NCBI GenBank assembly: GCA_013698525.1
Contig: JACCSM010000376.1
Span: 1 to 7,379 of the forward strand
From: Rubrobacteraceae bacterium
GTDB taxonomy: Bacteria; Actinomycetota; Rubrobacteria; Rubrobacterales; Rubrobacteraceae
Direction: 5' to 3'
DNA length: 7,379 nucleotides
The translations under genes and the position numbers were made by a program. Within the stretch, counting starts at the first letter, position 1. Every line of letters begins with the position of its first letter. Below the pieces are notes generated by a model. That model was given only the letters and a program-made list of their open reading frames with translations, searched no databases and had not been told where the DNA came from. Below are positions 1 through 6,255 of this stretch, piece after piece.

Positions 1-264
1 TCTGGTTAGAACCTGGAGGGAAGTCAGGCTCTGCTGGAGCTCAGAGATCTGGATTGGAAGCTCCGCGGCGCGGGCGTCGAGGGCAGAGAGGCTGCTCTCG
101 AGCTCATCGGTCCGTGCCGCAAGACGGGCGACCTCGTCCGCAACCTCTCCCTGGAAGGCCGCGCGGGTGCGGCGAAACCTCAGGTAGGCCCGGAGCGCGC
201 GAAAGGCTGTGACCGATGAGATCAGGGCCCCCAGGAGGATCAGGATAAGCAGAACAGTAGACAT
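1..264 (-). CDS. Membrane-anchored coiled-coil protein, N-terminal part (runs off the left edge)
   Basis: Eighty-eight codons read leftward from an ATG at 262-264 without a stop to the window edge, so the C-terminus is missing. Residues 3-20 form one hydrophobic segment (STVLLILILLGALISSV), followed by an Arg-rich stretch (RALRAYLRFRRTR), which fits a single N-terminal membrane anchor with the rest in the cytoplasm. From about residue 40 the protein is rich in Glu, Ala, Leu and Gln in a heptad-like pattern (LAARTDELESSLSALDAR, then ELQQSLTSLQ), which predicts a long coiled coil. No enzymatic motif is visible and I do not recognise a named family. No Shine-Dalgarno sequence precedes the ATG. 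A weak promoter-like element ends only 10 nt upstream, so the mRNA may be nearly leaderless. The first upstream in-frame stop is close, which supports this start. It is divergent from the tRNA gene. The coding call is strong and the function unknown. Confidence 0.75.
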   Translation of the reverse strand, partial: MSTVLLILILLGALISSVTAFRALRAYLRFRRTRAAFQGEVADEVARLAARTDELESSLSALDARAAELPIQISELQQSLTSLQVLTR

Positions 265-274
265 ATCGACGGCT

Positions 275-304
275 ACCGTAACATGGCGCTACTCGACTTT
301 ACAA
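275..304 (-). promoter_or_regulatory. Possible promoter for the coiled-coil protein gene
   Basis: On the minus strand, TTGTAA (299-304) is followed 18 nt later by TACGGT (275-280), ten bases upstream of the ATG. The match to sigma-70 consensus is only moderate. The spacing would give a very short leader, which agrees with the missing Shine-Dalgarno site. Its -35 box lies on top of the -35 box of the tRNA promoter on the other strand. Confidence 0.35.
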
Positions 305-325
305 ACTTCTGGCCGGTGTTAGAAT
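298..325 (+). promoter_or_regulatory. Promoter of the initiator tRNA gene
   Basis: TTTACA (298-303, five of six consensus bases) is separated by 16 nt from TAGAAT (320-325, five of six). The -10 box ends 11 nt before the mature tRNA 5' end, so transcription would begin about 5 nt upstream of it. This is the normal arrangement for a stable-RNA gene. It is the best sigma-70-like promoter in the window. Confidence 0.7.
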
Positions 326-336
326 CTCGCCCACGA

Positions 337-410
<74 letters not shown>

Positions 411-523
411 CTTCTTTGAGGCCCCGCAGACGCGAGTCTTTATCGTTTCCGGGATAGTTACGGTACGGTCTTCTACAAGTGGGTCCGTGTGGTAGCTCTG
501 GTCGCCTTGACCTGGATGGTTCC

Positions 524-934
524 TCAGGACCTTGGGCTGGATTCTTCGCGCTTGTTTCTGCGGAGCAGATCGTACACGGACGGCGCGCCTGCGAAACACC
601 AGAGCGCGATCACCGGGTCGCAAATGGCACATCCGAACGACGAATCTGCAACGAATGGAACGATAGGATTACCATAAAGATGGTGCAGCACGTCCCAGCC
701 AGTATGCAACAGCCATCCAACACCTATGAGATTGTAGGATCGCAGACCTCGGAAAGCGCAGTAAGTGACCATGATCGTGAAAGCGAATTCCCAGATGCCG
801 AAACCCCCGTTCAGATATGCTGCGCCCGCACCCGCGATCGTGATGGCATTGAAGTTCTGCCTGTTCGGCTCTGTGAACAAAGAACACAGCGAAATATAGA
901 CAAGCGCGAAGACAATCGGCCCGAGTAAGCTCAT
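524..934 (-). CDS. Small polytopic membrane protein, probably DUF6010 family
   Basis: This 136-residue protein starts at ATG 932-934 and ends at TGA 524-526. About four hydrophobic segments can be seen: residues 5-20 (GPIVFALVYISLCSLF), about 29-60, about 68-90 and about 98-117. Conserved-looking polar motifs lie between or within them: TEPNRQNFNAITIAGAGAAYL, HTGWDVLHHLYGNP and GCAICDPVIALWCF. From memory this matches the uncharacterised DUF6010 membrane family, and the length fits a whole member. No reaction or substrate is known. The His/Asp cluster and the two Cys residues might bind a ligand or metal, but that is speculation. An AAGGGA stretch lies 16 nt before the ATG, which is far for a ribosome site, so a CTG or a short upstream extension cannot be ruled out. 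The gene is convergent with the tRNA and sits just beyond the IS element. Confidence 0.85.
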   Translation of the reverse strand: MSLLGPIVFALVYISLCSLFTEPNRQNFNAITIAGAGAAYLNGGFGIWEFAFTIMVTYCAFRGLRSYNLIGVGWLLHTGWDVLHHLYGNPIVPFVADSSFGCAICDPVIALWCFAGAPSVYDLLRRNKREESSPRS

Positions 935-1077
935 GATTTGTACCAGCAGATCCCTTCAGCATAGCCCCGCATAGTAGACGGGTTCACACCGGCATCTGTA
1001 TTCTGGACGAAAAGAGCGACCTGGAGTAGCGGCACGACTGCCAACTATCGACGGATTCTCGCCATACCACCAAAAGT

Positions 1078-1101
1078 GATACTGCTGGCGAATTCATCAG
1101 G
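1078..1101 (+). repeat. Left terminal inverted repeat of the IS
   Basis: It begins GATACTGCTGGCGAATTC and pairs with the inverted copy at 2827-2850, with mismatches at positions 8 and 22. Similarity continues a few bases inward (GGCGGC) if a one-base gap is allowed. It carries an EcoRI-type palindrome (GAATTC) and contains the transposase TGA stop at 1097-1099. Confidence 0.85.
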
Positions 1102-2770
1102 CGGCAGCCGGTTGAGCCACCAGCCGGGCGAACGGCGAGCGCCTGGTTTTGGCTTTGGGCACTCCCATCAGCCACTCGCCCACCCGCAGAAAGCTCAAGG
1201 ACGTGGCACTCAGGAGGTGATGCAGATGGGTCTTGTCCAGTCCGACGTACCTGGAGCGACGCACGCCGCAGGTGCGTACCGCCCGGGAGACCGTCCCCTC
1301 TATCCCGGCGCGTTTGGTGTACTCCGCCTTGAACTCGACCGTCCTTTCCCGCTCACGCGCCCTTTGTAGGGCCTCGTGGTGCTCCCTGGGCCTCCTGACG
1401 GTAACGGTCCTCCTCTTGTACTCCTTGACCGAGCGGATGCACTTCTCCCTGCTCGGGCACGGCATGCAGTCCTTTCCCGAGAACTTTATCTTCATCACCT
1501 TGTTGTGCTGCTTGTCTATGGCCGGTGTCCAGCTGATGCTCGCCTTCTGTTCTGGGCAAGTCGCCACCTCGTTGTCCCAATCGATCGTGAAGGCGGCGGC
1601 CTCGAAGCCGGTCTTCTCGCGAGCCTGCCACTTGTAGTCCGGGCGGGTCGGGCCGAAGAGATCCACCCCGTAGTTCTTCTTGCTCTCCGCGAGAAGCTCG
1701 GCGTCCAGGTAGCCGGTGTCCACGAACTGGGTTTCGGGGAGCAGGTCCTTCTCTTTTAGGGCCTCGTGGATGAGAGGGGTGGCATCGCCGTCGGCCACCG
1801 GGGCCGGGGCGGTCTGCACGTCGGTGATGATGTTCGGCAGACCCTCCTCGCAGGTCTCGGTTATATGCACCCGGTAGCCCACCCAGGAGGTGGTGAACTT
1901 CCGGGCATAGCGGCAATCCGGATCGAGCGGAGAGTTGATGTAGTCCGTCGAGCGTGGAATACCCTCCTCGGAGGTACGCCAGCACACCTCCCCATCCCGA
2001 TCGTAGAAGAAGTTCTGCAACCACACTCTTCGTAAGGTCTCTACGGCCGGTATTTGCCTCAGCCAGGCAGGAGAAACCTCGGAGAGGAGCTCGCCGAGAA
2101 GTGCATGGCCATCGGCACCGATCTTTTCCGCTTCCTCCTGGCGAGCTTCTTTGCTCTTGGGTAGCTTCCCGTCGTCGAGCTTGCGTACATAGCGCTGTGG
2201 CCACTCCTCATGGACGCGCTCTTGCAGCCATTCTGGGGCGACCGTTGCGAGCACATCCAGGGCGTGGCGCATGGTCTCGCCGACCAACTCCAGGCGGTTG
2301 AGCCCCTTGACGACGGCCAGGATGCGGGTGGAGTCGGTGCGCTGCCTGCCCCCGGCCTTCACGAGTCCCATCTCGCGGAAACGATCAAGCATGTGGTCGA
2401 AAAGCAACCTCTCCGAACCGCCCTCCAGTAGACGAGTGCGGAACTCCGAGAGCACCGAGGCGTCGAAGCCGGGATCGTCGAGTTCGAGCGAAAGGGCATA
2501 TTTACAGTCGATCCTGCCGCGCACAGCGTCGGCTGCCTGACGGGCGGAGAGCCCCTCGGCGAACTGCATGATGGTGACGAGGGCCAGCCGCCATGGCGCC
2601 ATAGCCGGCTGCCCGCGCCGGGGGAACAGGTGGGCGAAGTCCTCGTCCTCGAACACCCCACCGAGTGCGTCCTTCATGGTCATGTAGACCGTCCCCTTTG
2701 GAAAGGCGGCCCTGGCGACACGGGTGGTCTCTTCGGGAACGGGATCGACGGAACGAGGATGCAGGCACAT
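1097..2770 (-). CDS. IS1182-family transposase
   Basis: The transposase is 557 residues when read from the ATG at 2768-2770. This start is chosen over one 12 codons upstream because GGAGG lies exactly 8 nt before it. The N-terminal part (PEETTRVARAAFPKG, then LFPRRGQPAMAPWRLALV and GLSARQAADAVRGRID) is typical of IS1182/IS5-like transposases and would bind the element ends. The catalytic DDE triad can be assigned, numbered from the chosen start: Asp146 in RQRTDSTR, Asp351 in FVDTGYLDAEL and Glu491 in RAGIEGTVSRAVR. A four-cysteine cluster (Cys405, 435, 438 and 444, as CPEQ then CMPCPSREKC) probably forms the zinc knuckle seen in this family. The length is normal and there is no frameshift or internal stop, so the enzyme looks functional. 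It should cut and rejoin DNA at the inverted repeats. Confidence 0.95.
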   Translation of the reverse strand: MCLHPRSVDPVPEETTRVARAAFPKGTVYMTMKDALGGVFEDEDFAHLFPRRGQPAMAPWRLALVTIMQFAEGLSARQAADAVRGRIDCKYALSLELDDPGFDASVLSEFRTRLLEGGSERLLFDHMLDRFREMGLVKAGGRQRTDSTRILAVVKGLNRLELVGETMRHALDVLATVAPEWLQERVHEEWPQRYVRKLDDGKLPKSKEARQEEAEKIGADGHALLGELLSEVSPAWLRQIPAVETLRRVWLQNFFYDRDGEVCWRTSEEGIPRSTDYINSPLDPDCRYARKFTTSWVGYRVHITETCEEGLPNIITDVQTAPAPVADGDATPLIHEALKEKDLLPETQFVDTGYLDAELLAESKKNYGVDLFGPTRPDYKWQAREKTGFEAAAFTIDWDNEVATCPEQKASISWTPAIDKQHNKVMKIKFSGKDCMPCPSREKCIRSVKEYKRRTVTVRRPREHHEALQRARERERTVEFKAEYTKRAGIEGTVSRAVRTCGVRRSRYVGLDKTHLHHLLSATSLSFLRVGEWLMGVPKAKTRRSPFARLVAQPAAA

Positions 2771-2778
2771 AGCGGAAG

Positions 2779-2783
2779 CCTCC
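2779..2783 (-). promoter_or_regulatory. Ribosome binding site that fixes the transposase start
   Basis: On the minus strand GGAGG lies 8 nt before ATG 2768-2770. The alternative upstream ATG at 2804-2806 has no comparable site and is only 20 bases inside the IS end repeat. This favours the 557-residue product. Confidence 0.75.
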
Positions 2784-2811
2784 GAGAGAAGCCGGGTTTG
2801 GGGCATGCAGG

Positions 2812-3369
2812 TCAGTATGCAGCCGCCCCGATGAATTCGCCATCAGTATCTAAAGATCGGGAGATCCAGATGCGCTCCGGTCGGAAGAGGTCTTTCAGGT
2901 ATCGCTCGCCCATGTCGCGCAGTTCCGTTCCCAGTGGCAACCGGTCGCGCACGAGTTCCTGGGTCGCAAGTGAAAGCAAGGTCTGCCCGCCGTGGCCGGT
3001 GGAGAGGAGCCTCGCAACCCGGTTCACGGGAGGACCGAAGTAGTCCCCACCCCGCTCATCCACGGCCCCGGTGTGAAGCGCCATCCGTACCCGGATCACG
3101 CACGCCTCATTCCAGTCCTCGGCGAGCAAAGCCCGCTGGCCCGCGAGCGCCACCTCGAAGGCGTCGGTAGCAGAATCGAAAGCGGCGCAGAAGGCATCCC
3201 CGACCGTCTTGAAGATGTATCCACCGTTGGCCTCGATGGCATCACGCAGGATCTCGTCGTGGCGGGCGAGGGCCGAGCGCATCGCCTCCGGCTTCTCCTC
3301 CCACAACCTGGTAGAGCCCTCTATGTCGGTGAACAGAAAGGTAACCGTGCCTGTGGGCGGGCTAGCCAC
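2812..3369 (-). CDS. Stand-alone class III nucleotidyl cyclase, 3' end replaced by the IS
   Basis: This 185-residue frame starts at GTG 3367-3369, with AAGGA 5 nt upstream. It makes a cyclic nucleotide (cAMP is more likely than cGMP) from a nucleoside triphosphate, by dimerising its catalytic domain. All canonical residues can be placed: metal ligands Asp15 (FTDIEGST) and Asp58 (KTVGDAF), base-recognition Lys54 and Asp109 (GGDYFG), and transition-state Asn116 and Arg120 (NRVAR). The start overlaps the end of the large cyclase-ATPase gene by 8 nt (GTGGCTAG), which points to translational coupling. Host-derived sequence ends at about residue 173 (PERIWISRS). The last 12 residues (DTDGEFIGAAAY) come from the IS end. 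Joining the flanks at AAAG predicts an original tail FGGMARIRR and a stop at 1045-1047, giving 181 residues. The catalytic core is untouched, so activity may persist. A longer ancestral protein with a deletion is the alternative. Confidence 0.85.
   Translation of the reverse strand: MASPPTGTVTFLFTDIEGSTRLWEEKPEAMRSALARHDEILRDAIEANGGYIFKTVGDAFCAAFDSATDAFEVALAGQRALLAEDWNEACVIRVRMALHTGAVDERGGDYFGPPVNRVARLLSTGHGGQTLLSLATQELVRDRLPLGTELRDMGERYLKDLFRPERIWISRSLDTDGEFIGAAAY
2827..2850 (-). repeat. Right terminal inverted repeat of the IS
   Basis: Read on the minus strand it begins GATACTGATGGCGAATTC, the inverted match to the left end. In the cyclase reading frame this end encodes DTDGEF, and the frame stops further inside the IS at TGA 2812-2814. 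Confidence 0.85.
3247..3327 (-). repeat. 81-bp perfect direct repeat, copy 1 (small cyclase)
   Basis: This stretch is identical base for base to 5996-6076, offset by 2749 bp. It encodes the cyclase segment from DIEGSTRLWEE to the ARHDEIL region. The flanking coding sequence is clearly diverged, including at third codon positions. Confidence 0.85.
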
Positions 3370-6118
3370 CGGCTTCCTTCCCCAGAGCGTAGGCCACTGC
3401 CTCCTCCAGCGTCATCGCCGCGCCCTCCTCCCACGCTGCCGCGACGGTTGTTTCGTCGAGACGGGAGCGAGCAGATTCCAAGGAACGTTCGTGCAACGCG
3501 CGCTCGATGGAACTCCACGGAATTCCGAGAGCCTCACGCAGCGCCACGACCGCTCCCCACAGCCGCGTCTCCAGCCCGTGCTTGTCTCGCGCACCGGCCA
3601 CACCTGCCAAGCCTTCCAAACTTTCGACTACGCTCTGCTTGTCCCCGATTTCCCAGGATGCCATCAGGCTATCTTCGAGCAGCGCCGCCGCGCGTTCGTA
3701 ATCGTCGCGGCCAGAAGCGGACATCCCCAGACCTAAGAAGACCAGACCAATCTGCTGCCTATCCTTCGCCTTGCGAGCCAGCGTTAGGGCCTCCTCGAAG
3801 AGCAGCTCTGCCTGCTCGTGGTCACCCGAGGACACCAGCTGGTAGCCCATGTTGGCGAGGTTCGCACTGATCGTCCGGACGTCCCCGCGTGATCGAGACA
3901 TCATCAGGGATTCTGTCCAAAGGACGACCGCCCGGTCGCGGTCGTCCCGGATGGTGGCGACGACCGCGAGCATAGCCAGCGCGTCGGCGATGCTCCATTC
4001 GTCTTTCGACTCTCGGGCCAGAGCCAGGCCTCGCTCGATCAGCTCCGCCGCTCGCTCGTCGTCACCTTCAATGTACAAGTGGAATCCGAGATCCGTCATG
4101 CAGACGGCTGTGCCCGCCGCATCTCCCAGCTCATGGTACATAGCCAAAGCCTCTTCCATGGGTGCTCTGGCCCGCTCCAAATCGCCCTGCTCGCGCAACA
4201 GATTCGCCAGGCCGCTCAAGGCGCCGGCCCGCGCGGACATCGGGGCAGCCGCATCCCCGGCTAACGCTTGCTCCAGCCACTGGACACCCTCGCCGAAATG
4301 CCCTCGAGCCCACCAGAACCGCCACAACGCCTTCGCCATGCGCAGTCCGAGCGCCGCGTCGGATCCCCCCAACGACCACGAGAGCGCGGCCCGGAAGTTG
4401 TCGTGCTCGGCCTCCAGGCGGTCCATCCACTCTACCTGCTCTGGCCCCTTGAGCTCCGGCTCGGCCTCCTCGGCGAGGAAGTGGAAGTATTCGGCGTGCA
4501 GCCTCTTTATCTCATCCGCCTCGCCGCTCTCTTCGAGCTTCTCGCGAGCGTACTCGTGGATGGTTTCGAGCATCACGAAGCGCGGCTCGTTCTCGGGGCC
4601 TTCTTCCTGCCTGAGGAGGCTCTTCTCGGCTAGCGACTGGACGCCGTCGAGGACGTCAGGCTCGCCTTCGGGTGCGCAAACGGCTTCCATCGCCTCGAAC
4701 GTCCTGCCCCCGGCGAACACGGCCATCCTTCTGAAGAGGATCCTGTCTTCGCCGCCGAGGAGGTCGTGGCTCCAGCCTATGGCGCCCCGGAGGGTCTGCT
4801 GCCTGGCCGGGAGGCTGCGGGCCCCGCCGGCCAGGAGCTTGAGGCGGTCGCCGAGCCTCTTGAGCATGGCCTGGGGGGTGAGCACCCGAGTCCGGGAGGC
4901 GGCGAGCTCTATGGCGAGGGGCAGCCCATCGAGGCGGGCGCAGATCTCGGCGACGGCGGGGGCATTCTCGGCGGTGAGCGCGAAGCCAGCCTTGACGGCC
5001 CTTGCCCGCTCCACGAAGAGTCTCACCGACGCGTAGCGGTCGAGGATGTCCAGCGGGGGCAGGCGCTTCGGGTCGGGCAACTCCATGGGCGGCACGGCGT
5101 ACTCCGTCTCGCCGTAGACGCCGAGGGCGATCCGGCTGGTGGCGAGCACCCGCAGTTTCGGCGCGGAGGAGAGCAACCCGCCGACGAACGGGGCGGCGTC
5201 CACCACCTGCTCGAAATTGTCCAGGACCAGGAGCAGCTCCCTGGAGCGGACGTAGTCGTTGACGCTCTCCTCCGCCGTCTGGTCCGCCGTCTCGATCAGG
5301 CCGAAGGTCCTGGCGACGGTCGTCGCGACGAGGGAAGGATCTCTCTCCGCGGCGAGCTCGACGAAGAACACGCCGTCCCGAAACTCGTCGAGCAACTCGA
5401 CCGACGCCTGAAGCGAGAGACGGGTCTTGCCCGTCCCGCCCGGGCCGATGAGGGTGAGAAGGTGTATTTCGGGACCCCTCAGCCGCTCGCACACCTCGGC
5501 GACCTCACGCCCGCGGCCGATCAGGGGCGTGGGTTGCACGGGCAGGTTGTTCCGGCGCTCGTCGAGTGTCTTCAGTGGCGGGAACTCCGCGGGCAGGTCG
5601 GGAGCGGTTAGCTGGAAGACGTGTTCAGGATGGGTGAGGTCCTTCAGTCTTCTCTCGCCCATGTCGCGCAGCTCCGCGCCACTAGGAAGCTGGTCCCCGG
5701 CCAGCGTTTTGGCAGCGAGCGAGAGCAGGGTCTGGCCGCCGTGTCCGGCCGAGAGGAGGCGCGCCACCCGGTTGAGCGTAGGTCCGAAGTAGTCGCCGCC
5801 GCGCTCCTCGGCCTCTCCGGCGTGCAGTGCCATGCGCGCCCGGATCACGCACGCCTCGTCCCACTCTTTGGCGAACAGTGCCCGCTGGCCAGCGAGAGCA
5901 GCTCCGGTGGCGTCCGGCGCGTCCCGGAAGACTGCACAGAAAGCGTCTCCGACCGTCTTGAAGACGCGGCCGCCGTGCTGCTCTATGGCCTCTTTCAGGA
6001 TCTCGTCGTGGCGGGCGAGGGCCGAGCGCATCGCCTCCGGCTTCTCCTCCCACAACCTGGTAGAGCCCTCTATGTCCGTGAACAGTAAGGTTACGGTTCC
6101 ACCGGGTGAATCAGCCAC
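3362..6118 (-). CDS. Class III cyclase fused to STAND (NB-ARC-like) ATPase and TPR repeats
   Basis: This 918-residue protein starts at GTG 6116-6118, with GAGGAG 9 nt upstream. Residues 7-170 form a class III cyclase domain with the full catalytic set: Asp15, Lys54, Asp58, Asp109, Asn116 and Arg120. A linker leads to a STAND ATPase with Walker A GPGGTGKT (225-232), Walker B LLLVLDN (295-301), the sensor-like ATSR (326-329) and the GLPLAIEL motif (398-405). A winged-helix-like segment follows (about 455-530, FRRMAVFAGG and LETIHEYA). TPR-like helical repeats fill about 555-860, with repeats such as GDLERARAPMEEAL and GDDERAAELIERGLAL. The architecture resembles actinobacterial cyclase-ATPase-LuxR regulators, but it ends at EEAVAYALGKEAGG, where homologues often continue into a LuxR helix-turn-helix. 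It is soluble, with no signal peptide. The likely role is signal-gated cyclic nucleotide synthesis: TPRs sense a ligand or partner, ATP drives the switch, and the cyclase is the output. The signal is unknown. Confidence 0.95.
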   Translation of the reverse strand: MADSPGGTVTLLFTDIEGSTRLWEEKPEAMRSALARHDEILKEAIEQHGGRVFKTVGDAFCAVFRDAPDATGAALAGQRALFAKEWDEACVIRARMALHAGEAEERGGDYFGPTLNRVARLLSAGHGGQTLLSLAAKTLAGDQLPSGAELRDMGERRLKDLTHPEHVFQLTAPDLPAEFPPLKTLDERRNNLPVQPTPLIGRGREVAEVCERLRGPEIHLLTLIGPGGTGKTRLSLQASVELLDEFRDGVFFVELAAERDPSLVATTVARTFGLIETADQTAEESVNDYVRSRELLLVLDNFEQVVDAAPFVGGLLSSAPKLRVLATSRIALGVYGETEYAVPPMELPDPKRLPPLDILDRYASVRLFVERARAVKAGFALTAENAPAVAEICARLDGLPLAIELAASRTRVLTPQAMLKRLGDRLKLLAGGARSLPARQQTLRGAIGWSHDLLGGEDRILFRRMAVFAGGRTFEAMEAVCAPEGEPDVLDGVQSLAEKSLLRQEEGPENEPRFVMLETIHEYAREKLEESGEADEIKRLHAEYFHFLAEEAEPELKGPEQVEWMDRLEAEHDNFRAALSWSLGGSDAALGLRMAKALWRFWWARGHFGEGVQWLEQALAGDAAAPMSARAGALSGLANLLREQGDLERARAPMEEALAMYHELGDAAGTAVCMTDLGFHLYIEGDDERAAELIERGLALARESKDEWSIADALAMLAVVATIRDDRDRAVVLWTESLMMSRSRGDVRTISANLANMGYQLVSSGDHEQAELLFEEALTLARKAKDRQQIGLVFLGLGMSASGRDDYERAAALLEDSLMASWEIGDKQSVVESLEGLAGVAGARDKHGLETRLWGAVVALREALGIPWSSIERALHERSLESARSRLDETTVAAAWEEGAAMTLEEAVAYALGKEAGG
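5996..6076 (-). repeat. 81-bp perfect direct repeat, copy 2 (large cyclase)
   Basis: Partner of 3247-3327. It lies at the same position in the cyclase domain of the large protein, so it is a gene-family repeat and not a mobile repeat. Complete identity over 81 bp inside otherwise diverged paralogues suggests recent gene conversion or strong local constraint. Confidence 0.85.
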
Positions 6119-6255
6119 TCAACAGCGCTCCTCGTGCTTGCTGTGACGACCCATTCTAACGGCCAGGTGTCAAATATTTAATAGCTTGCGTTGCCAAATG
6201 TTGTTACGATGATTGCCAACGGATCAGCCGGGGTTCGGGCGAAAGGGGTACGAAG
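6119..6255. promoter_or_regulatory. Divergent intergenic control region (cyclase operon / RTX-like gene)
   Basis: This 137-bp region separates two divergent starts and is the only AT-rich patch nearby (AAATATTT palindrome at 6172-6179). Toward the cyclase operon it holds a -10-like TAGAAT (minus strand, 6153-6158) with only a weak -35, and GAGGAG (6128-6133) as ribosome site. Toward the RTX-like gene it holds AAAGGGG 7 nt before ATG 6256, and no convincing promoter that I can pick. Two TTGCCAA boxes start 22 bp apart (6191 and 6213). A lone TGTGA at 6142-6146 lacks the second half of a CRP site. Confidence 0.5.
6191..6219 (+). repeat. Paired TTGCCAA direct repeat in the divergent region
   Basis: TTGCCAA occurs at 6191-6197 and 6213-6219, with starts 22 bp apart, about two helical turns. 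Such phasing fits a regulator binding twice on one DNA face. The boxes are short, so chance is possible. Confidence 0.35.

Larger units (their letters stand above)
1078..2850 (-). mobile_element. Complete IS1182-family insertion sequence (about 1.77 kb)
   Basis: Two matching ends in opposite orientation bracket a single transposase gene. The 24-bp ends agree at 22 positions and share GATACTG and TGGCGAATTCATC. The length and the single-gene layout fit the IS1182 family of DDE elements. The transposase stop codon lies inside the left inverted repeat. AAAG occurs one base outside each end (1073-1076 and 2852-2855), so if each end is one base longer than the visible repeat, this could be a 4-bp target duplication. 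The sequence is A-rich enough that chance is possible. The element lies in the 3' end of a small cyclase gene. Intact ends and an intact transposase suggest a recent, possibly active copy. Confidence 0.85.

Noticed and set aside
984..1175. Small minus-strand frame across the left IS end
   Set aside because: It crosses the IS boundary in a different frame from the transposase and has no motif, so it is a junction artefact.
1353..2204. Minus-strand frame inside the transposase gene
   Set aside because: It is an alternate frame of the transposase, Arg/Gly/Pro-rich and without motifs, while the DDE residues are all in the other frame.
2992..3870. Plus-strand open frame of 292 codons across the two cyclase genes
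   Set aside because: It is Arg/Pro-rich antisense translation spanning the junction of two real genes, with no motif.
3849..5036. Long plus-strand open frame opposite the cyclase-ATPase gene
   Set aside because: The translation is biased low-complexity Ser/Arg/Ala with no domain. It lies antisense to a gene with clear motifs and is a GC-rich shadow.
2812..6118. A Pycsar- or CBASS-like defence cassette built on the cyclase
   Set aside because: No cyclic-nucleotide effector (TM, TIR, phospholipase or nuclease) is present. The cyclase-STAND-TPR layout matches known actinobacterial regulators better.
6142..6158. CRP/cAMP receptor site near TGTGA in the divergent region
   Set aside because: The palindromic TCACA half is absent at the right distance, so only a chance half-site remains.
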